Shown: positions 61,485-64,000 of the stretch, piece by piece
Layout of the letters: the number at the start of each line of letters is the position of its first letter
Position numbering within the stretch: the stretch's first letter is position 1
NCBI GenBank assembly: GCA_028716385.1
Contig: JAQUPX010000002.1
Location: forward strand, 168,756 to 232,755
Direction of reading: 5' to 3'
Origin: a bacterium
Lineage (GTDB): Bacteria > Hydrothermota > UBA3073 > JACQXS01 > JAQTXJ01
DNA length: 64,000 bases
Position numbers and translations under genes: made by a program
The notes under the pieces: generated by a model
The model's input: the letters and a program-made list of their open reading frames with translations, nothing else
The model's database searches: none
Told to the model about the DNA's origin: nothing

Positions 61485-62387
61485 TTATCTTCCTACAACA
61501 AACAAAGTCAGATAATAATAAACAAGAGGAGCTACAAATAAAACCGAATCAAACCTGTCCAGAAATCCGCCGTGCCCGGGAATGGTTGAGGAGGCATCTT
61601 TTATCCTGACATCTCTTTTTAATAACGATTCAACCAAATCTCCCATCGGAGACAAAAAAGCGCTGAGTACTCCAAGTATTAAACAATCCAGAACATTTAG
61701 CCAGGGCGCAACAAACGCCCTTAATACAAACATACAAATTATACCCATAAGCCCACCGGATATACAACCTTCCCATGATTTTCCCGGCGATACACGTCTC
61801 AAAATCTTATGCTTACCAAACTTATTCCCTACAAAATATGCGGTAATATCGTTTGACCATGCAAGCATAAAAGGTATAAGCGTATATACTGCGCCTAAAC
61901 TGTAATCACCCGCAAATATAACTTTGGGATAAAACATATAAAACTTGAGATTATGTATGTTTTGGAATGCTTCGTGGTGATGTAATAATACCGGAATTTG
62001 TCTTAGCAATATTAAATGACTGAAAAGCCACCCTACATACAAAACTCCAAACATCGTTCCCGAAATATGGTATATTGCGCGGTCCATATTTCTTCTGTAT
62101 AATTCGGAAATAGAAACAAACATCAAAAGCGCCGTAAGAGTCAAAACGGTGTAAATATGGGATGCATAAAAAGCAGCCCATCCAAGTGTTAACGCTGCAA
62201 CCACGCCTATAAAAACAAAAGGTTTGAGTCCGCGTTTCTCTAATATTTTATAAAACTCATAAGCTCCTAAAGCAATGCCAAGTTCAATAAATAACAAATA
62301 ATATATACCGCCTGTGTAGGCAACGAATATTAGTACCGGGATAAATAAAACCGAGGTTATTACCCTATAAAAAAGTTCACTTTTCAC
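61485..62387 (-). CDS. cdsA: Phosphatidate cytidylyltransferase
   Basis: 300 aa, about eight membrane helices. The C-terminal CDP-alcohol synthase signature is SPMGDLVESLLKRDVRIKDA then PGHGGFLDRFDSVLF; GKHKILRRVSPGKSWEGCIS is also typical. Makes CDP-diacylglycerol for phospholipids. The start is GTG (62387); Shine-Dalgarno weak. Follows uppS as in the common frr-uppS-cdsA order. Confidence 0.95.
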   Translation of the reverse strand: MKSELFYRVITSVLFIPVLIFVAYTGGIYYLLFIELGIALGAYEFYKILEKRGLKPFVFIGVVAALTLGWAAFYASHIYTVLTLTALLMFVSISELYRRNMDRAIYHISGTMFGVLYVGWLFSHLILLRQIPVLLHHHEAFQNIHNLKFYMFYPKVIFAGDYSLGAVYTLIPFMLAWSNDITAYFVGNKFGKHKILRRVSPGKSWEGCISGGLMGIICMFVLRAFVAPWLNVLDCLILGVLSAFLSPMGDLVESLLKRDVRIKDASSTIPGHGGFLDRFDSVLFVAPLVYYYLTLFVVGR

Positions 62388-62448
62388 TTGCCTTGAATTC
62401 AGTTACAAAACTCATTTTTTCCTATCTTATCTCTTTTAATCCGCACTC

Positions 62449-62527
62449 CCTGCCTACCGGCAGGCAGGCAAAATCTATTACCAACCCTTGAGTTATCTAG
62501 GGATGGTTATCCAGCTCTGCTGGAAAA
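62449..62527. repeat. GCCTACCGGCAGGC and TTATCCAGC palindromes between uppS and cdsA
   Basis: CCTGCCTACCGGCAGGCAGG at 62450- followed by CAAAATC, and TTATCCAGCTCTGCTGGA at 62507-62524. The repeats separate genes that usually abut. Confidence 0.85.
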
Positions 62528-62531
62528 TTTT

Positions 62532-63248
62532 CTACCTTCTGCCAAATCTCCGATTCCTTTGCTGATACCATTGTAGAGCCTCGATAAGAGCGGGAGTTTT
62601 GAAATCAGGCCATAGAATAGGAGTGGTATATATCTCAGTGTAAGCAAGCTGGTAAAGGAAAAAATTAGAAACTCGTTGTTCCCCGGATGTTCTTATTAAA
62701 AGGTCAGGGTCCGGTAATTTGGGCGCGTAAAGATAATTACGAAAACTATTTTCAGTTATACGCTTTGTAGGTCCCGTAATCTTATGAATGGCATCTATTA
62801 TTTCTGCCCGTCCACTATATGATAACGCAAGCGTTAATTGTAAACCTGTATTATGACTTGTAGAGGTAAGAGCCTTATCCATTCTCTGTTTTATGGAAGG
62901 CGGAAATTTACTCAACCTGCCAATAAATTGAACCGCTACGTTATTTCTATTTAGTTCGGGTAGTTCCTTTTCCAGGTGTTTTTCCAGAAGAGTTAATATC
63001 GCTTTTATTTCTGCAGGAGGCCTTTGCCAGTTTTCTTCGGAAAAAGTATAAAGTGTAAGAAATTTTATTCCCAAAGACCCGCAGGATTCAACCATTTCCC
63101 TGACAGAAGCGATACCTTGCGTATGTCCGTCAACTATAGGTTTTTTCCGTTGTGTTGCCCATCTTCCGTTGCCATCCATAATAACTGCAACATGAATAGG
63201 AAGATTATTCTTTATTAAACCGTGCTCTTCTATGTTTATATTTTTCAT
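62532..63248 (-). CDS. uppS: Undecaprenyl diphosphate synthase (cis-prenyltransferase)
   Basis: 238 aa. HVAVIMDGNGRWATQRKKP with the catalytic Asp, GHTQGIASVREMVE, LTLYTFSEENWQRP, and PDLLIRTSGEQRVSNFFLYQ then LAYTEIY. Makes the C55 lipid carrier for peptidoglycan and surface glycans. AAAAAGGATAGAACT precedes the ATG. Confidence 0.97.
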   Translation of the reverse strand: MKNINIEEHGLIKNNLPIHVAVIMDGNGRWATQRKKPIVDGHTQGIASVREMVESCGSLGIKFLTLYTFSEENWQRPPAEIKAILTLLEKHLEKELPELNRNNVAVQFIGRLSKFPPSIKQRMDKALTSTSHNTGLQLTLALSYSGRAEIIDAIHKITGPTKRITENSFRNYLYAPKLPDPDLLIRTSGEQRVSNFFLYQLAYTEIYTTPILWPDFKTPALIEALQWYQQRNRRFGRR

Positions 63249-63270
63249 AGTTCTATCCTTTTTTCCCTTT

Positions 63271-63310
63271 CTACCCAGCTTAGCTGAGGGTTCTCCGGGC
63301 TTCAGCCCTT
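63271..63310. repeat. REP unit between frr and uppS
   Basis: CTACCCAGCTTAGCTGAGGG then TTCTCCGGGCTTCAGCCC; same family as the REPs around RAYT 2, 4 kb away. Confidence 0.88.
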
Positions 63311-63320
63311 TACTATTTCT

Positions 63321-63875
63321 TTATCCTTCCATTATTTCTTTTTCTTTTTTGGAAAGTAACTCATCTATAATTTTTATCTGTTCTTCCATAATACGCTGAA
63401 TTTCTTTTTCTCCCCTATGACCATCATCTTCGGGAAGGTCTTTGATGGCTTTTATTTTTATAACTTCATCTCTTCTTATGTTTCTTAAAGCAACTCTTGA
63501 GTCTTCTGCAAATTTCTTAACAAGTTTTATCAAGCCTTGCTTTCTTTCTTCCGTTAATGAAGGAATCGGAAGCTTTACCGCCGCTCCATCGTTGGAAGGA
63601 GTTAAGCCTATACCGGATTTTAATATTGCTTTTTCAATTTCAGATATAAGATTGCGGTCCCATGGTTTTATTACTATTAATTTTGGGTCAGGACAAGCTA
63701 TGGAAGCTACTTGCTTTATAGGTAAAGATGTCCCGTAAGAATCTACCTTTAACCCTTCTACTAAAGCAGTAGAAGCGCGCCCTGTCCTCGTAGTTCCAAG
63801 CTGATGTTTGAAAAGCTCTATCGTATGAGCCATTTTCTCCTTCATATTTTTATATATTTCATCCAAAGGTCCCAT
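63321..63875 (-). CDS. frr: Ribosome recycling factor
   Basis: 184 aa, the RRF length. LGTTRTGRASTALVEGLKVD, YGTSLPIKQVASIACPDPKL, VIKPWDRNLISEIEKAI, GAAVKLPIPSLTEERKQGLI and ALRNIRRDEVIKIKAI are all family landmarks. Frees ribosomes after termination with EF-G. TTAGGAGGGAAAA precedes the ATG. Probably first gene seen of frr-uppS-cdsA; pyrH would be expected upstream, off the right edge. Confidence 0.97.
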   Translation of the reverse strand: MGPLDEIYKNMKEKMAHTIELFKHQLGTTRTGRASTALVEGLKVDSYGTSLPIKQVASIACPDPKLIVIKPWDRNLISEIEKAILKSGIGLTPSNDGAAVKLPIPSLTEERKQGLIKLVKKFAEDSRVALRNIRRDEVIKIKAIKDLPEDDGHRGEKEIQRIMEEQIKIIDELLSKKEKEIMEG

Positions 63876-64000
63876 TTTTCCCTCCTAAGTTATTTTATAT
63901 AACCCCAATACGGCTCCAATGCCTTATTTGAAAACTGTTACAAGTATTGTTTAATTCCTTAGATATCTTATGAATTTGGCATATTCTTTTTCCACTAAAA
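63876..64000. other. Window edge upstream of frr
   Basis: Shine-Dalgarno TTAGGAGGG for frr at about 63881-63889. On the minus strand an open frame enters from the edge and stops at TAA 63951-63953 (ending KFIRYLRN); it could be the tail of an upstream gene, but 16 codons are too few to identify. Confidence 0.3.

Noticed and set aside
2042..64000. tRNA and rRNA genes
   Set aside because: Gaps were scanned by eye for cloverleaf landmarks (GGTTCGAATCC-type arm) and rRNA core sequences; none was convincing. A covariance-model scan was not possible.

Overview
This window is AT-rich DNA from a diderm (Gram-negative-type) bacterium. LpxA, several outer-membrane beta-barrel proteins, lipoprotein signal peptides and five secreted proteins with Por/T9SS-like C-terminal sorting tails support this. 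The mix of a GWxTD-domain protein, a FISUMP lipoprotein, sorting tails and roughly 50-residue GGYI/WLIKTD repeat proteins points to the Fibrobacteres-Chlorobi-Bacteroidetes neighbourhood or a candidate phylum such as WOR-3. That placement is inference; no rRNA or tRNA gene was seen.

Layout. 1-1.84 kb: the N-terminal 613 codons of an SF1 helicase that runs off the left edge, with in-frame tandem repeats in its coiled coil. 2-5.6 kb: a heterodimeric ABC exporter. 5.7-11.3 kb: housekeeping genes on the plus strand (gcvH, ahcY, lpxA, GWxTD, nth, a YchF-like GTPase). 11.3-20.7 kb: a secreted repeat protein, a nucleotidyltransferase, a REP-associated transposase (RAYT) between long direct repeats, obgE, a DegT aminotransferase, an outer-membrane protein, mtnA, sucD and a small beta-barrel. 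20.9-24.4 kb: the classic rpsU-dnaG-rpoD operon; rpsU is only 54 codons. 24.4-35.4 kb, mostly minus strand: PHP phosphatase, ptb, slipin, surface-repeat proteins, FISUMP lipoprotein, nfeD, a repeat-swollen tsaB and a lipoprotein. 36-41.6 kb, plus strand: a clostripain-type protease fused to surface repeats, an EFR1 flavodoxin/ferredoxin and an FG-GAP-like protein. 42-48.9 kb: a GntR/YtrA-controlled ABC cassette with three secreted companions. 49.3-50.5 kb: NikR and a nickel/cobalt transporter. 50.7-57 kb: a giant adenylate-cyclase/AAA/TPR protein and an outer-membrane lipoprotein. 57-64 kb: gltX, a second RAYT amid REP palindromes, a RelE/RHH toxin-antitoxin pair, purC and cdsA-uppS-frr.

The most unusual property is not one gene but how deeply small repeats pervade the DNA. 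At least six families occupy nearly every gap: TCTGTG/TCTGCG word arrays all on the plus strand; CTACCCAGC...GGGCTTTAGCCC REPs; GTCATTCCCG...CGGGAATCC palindromes; GCCTACCGGCAGGCAGG; TTATCCAGCTCTGCTGGA; and an ATTTTTGATATTTGA tract. Several also sit in frame inside coding sequence: tsaB carries about six insertions, and there are smaller ones in the cyclase and in three surface proteins, while the obgE stop codon lies inside a palindrome. This resembles the Rickettsia palindromic elements in outcome, but with several unrelated families. Two different RAYT genes in the window could supply the mobilising activity for the palindromic families.

Regulation visible in the sequence: TTGACA-type promoters before gcvH, rpsU and several minus-strand genes, and perfect inverted-repeat operators directly before the GntR regulator, nikR and the toxin-antitoxin pair. 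All functions are assigned by reading motifs in the translations; no database search was run.
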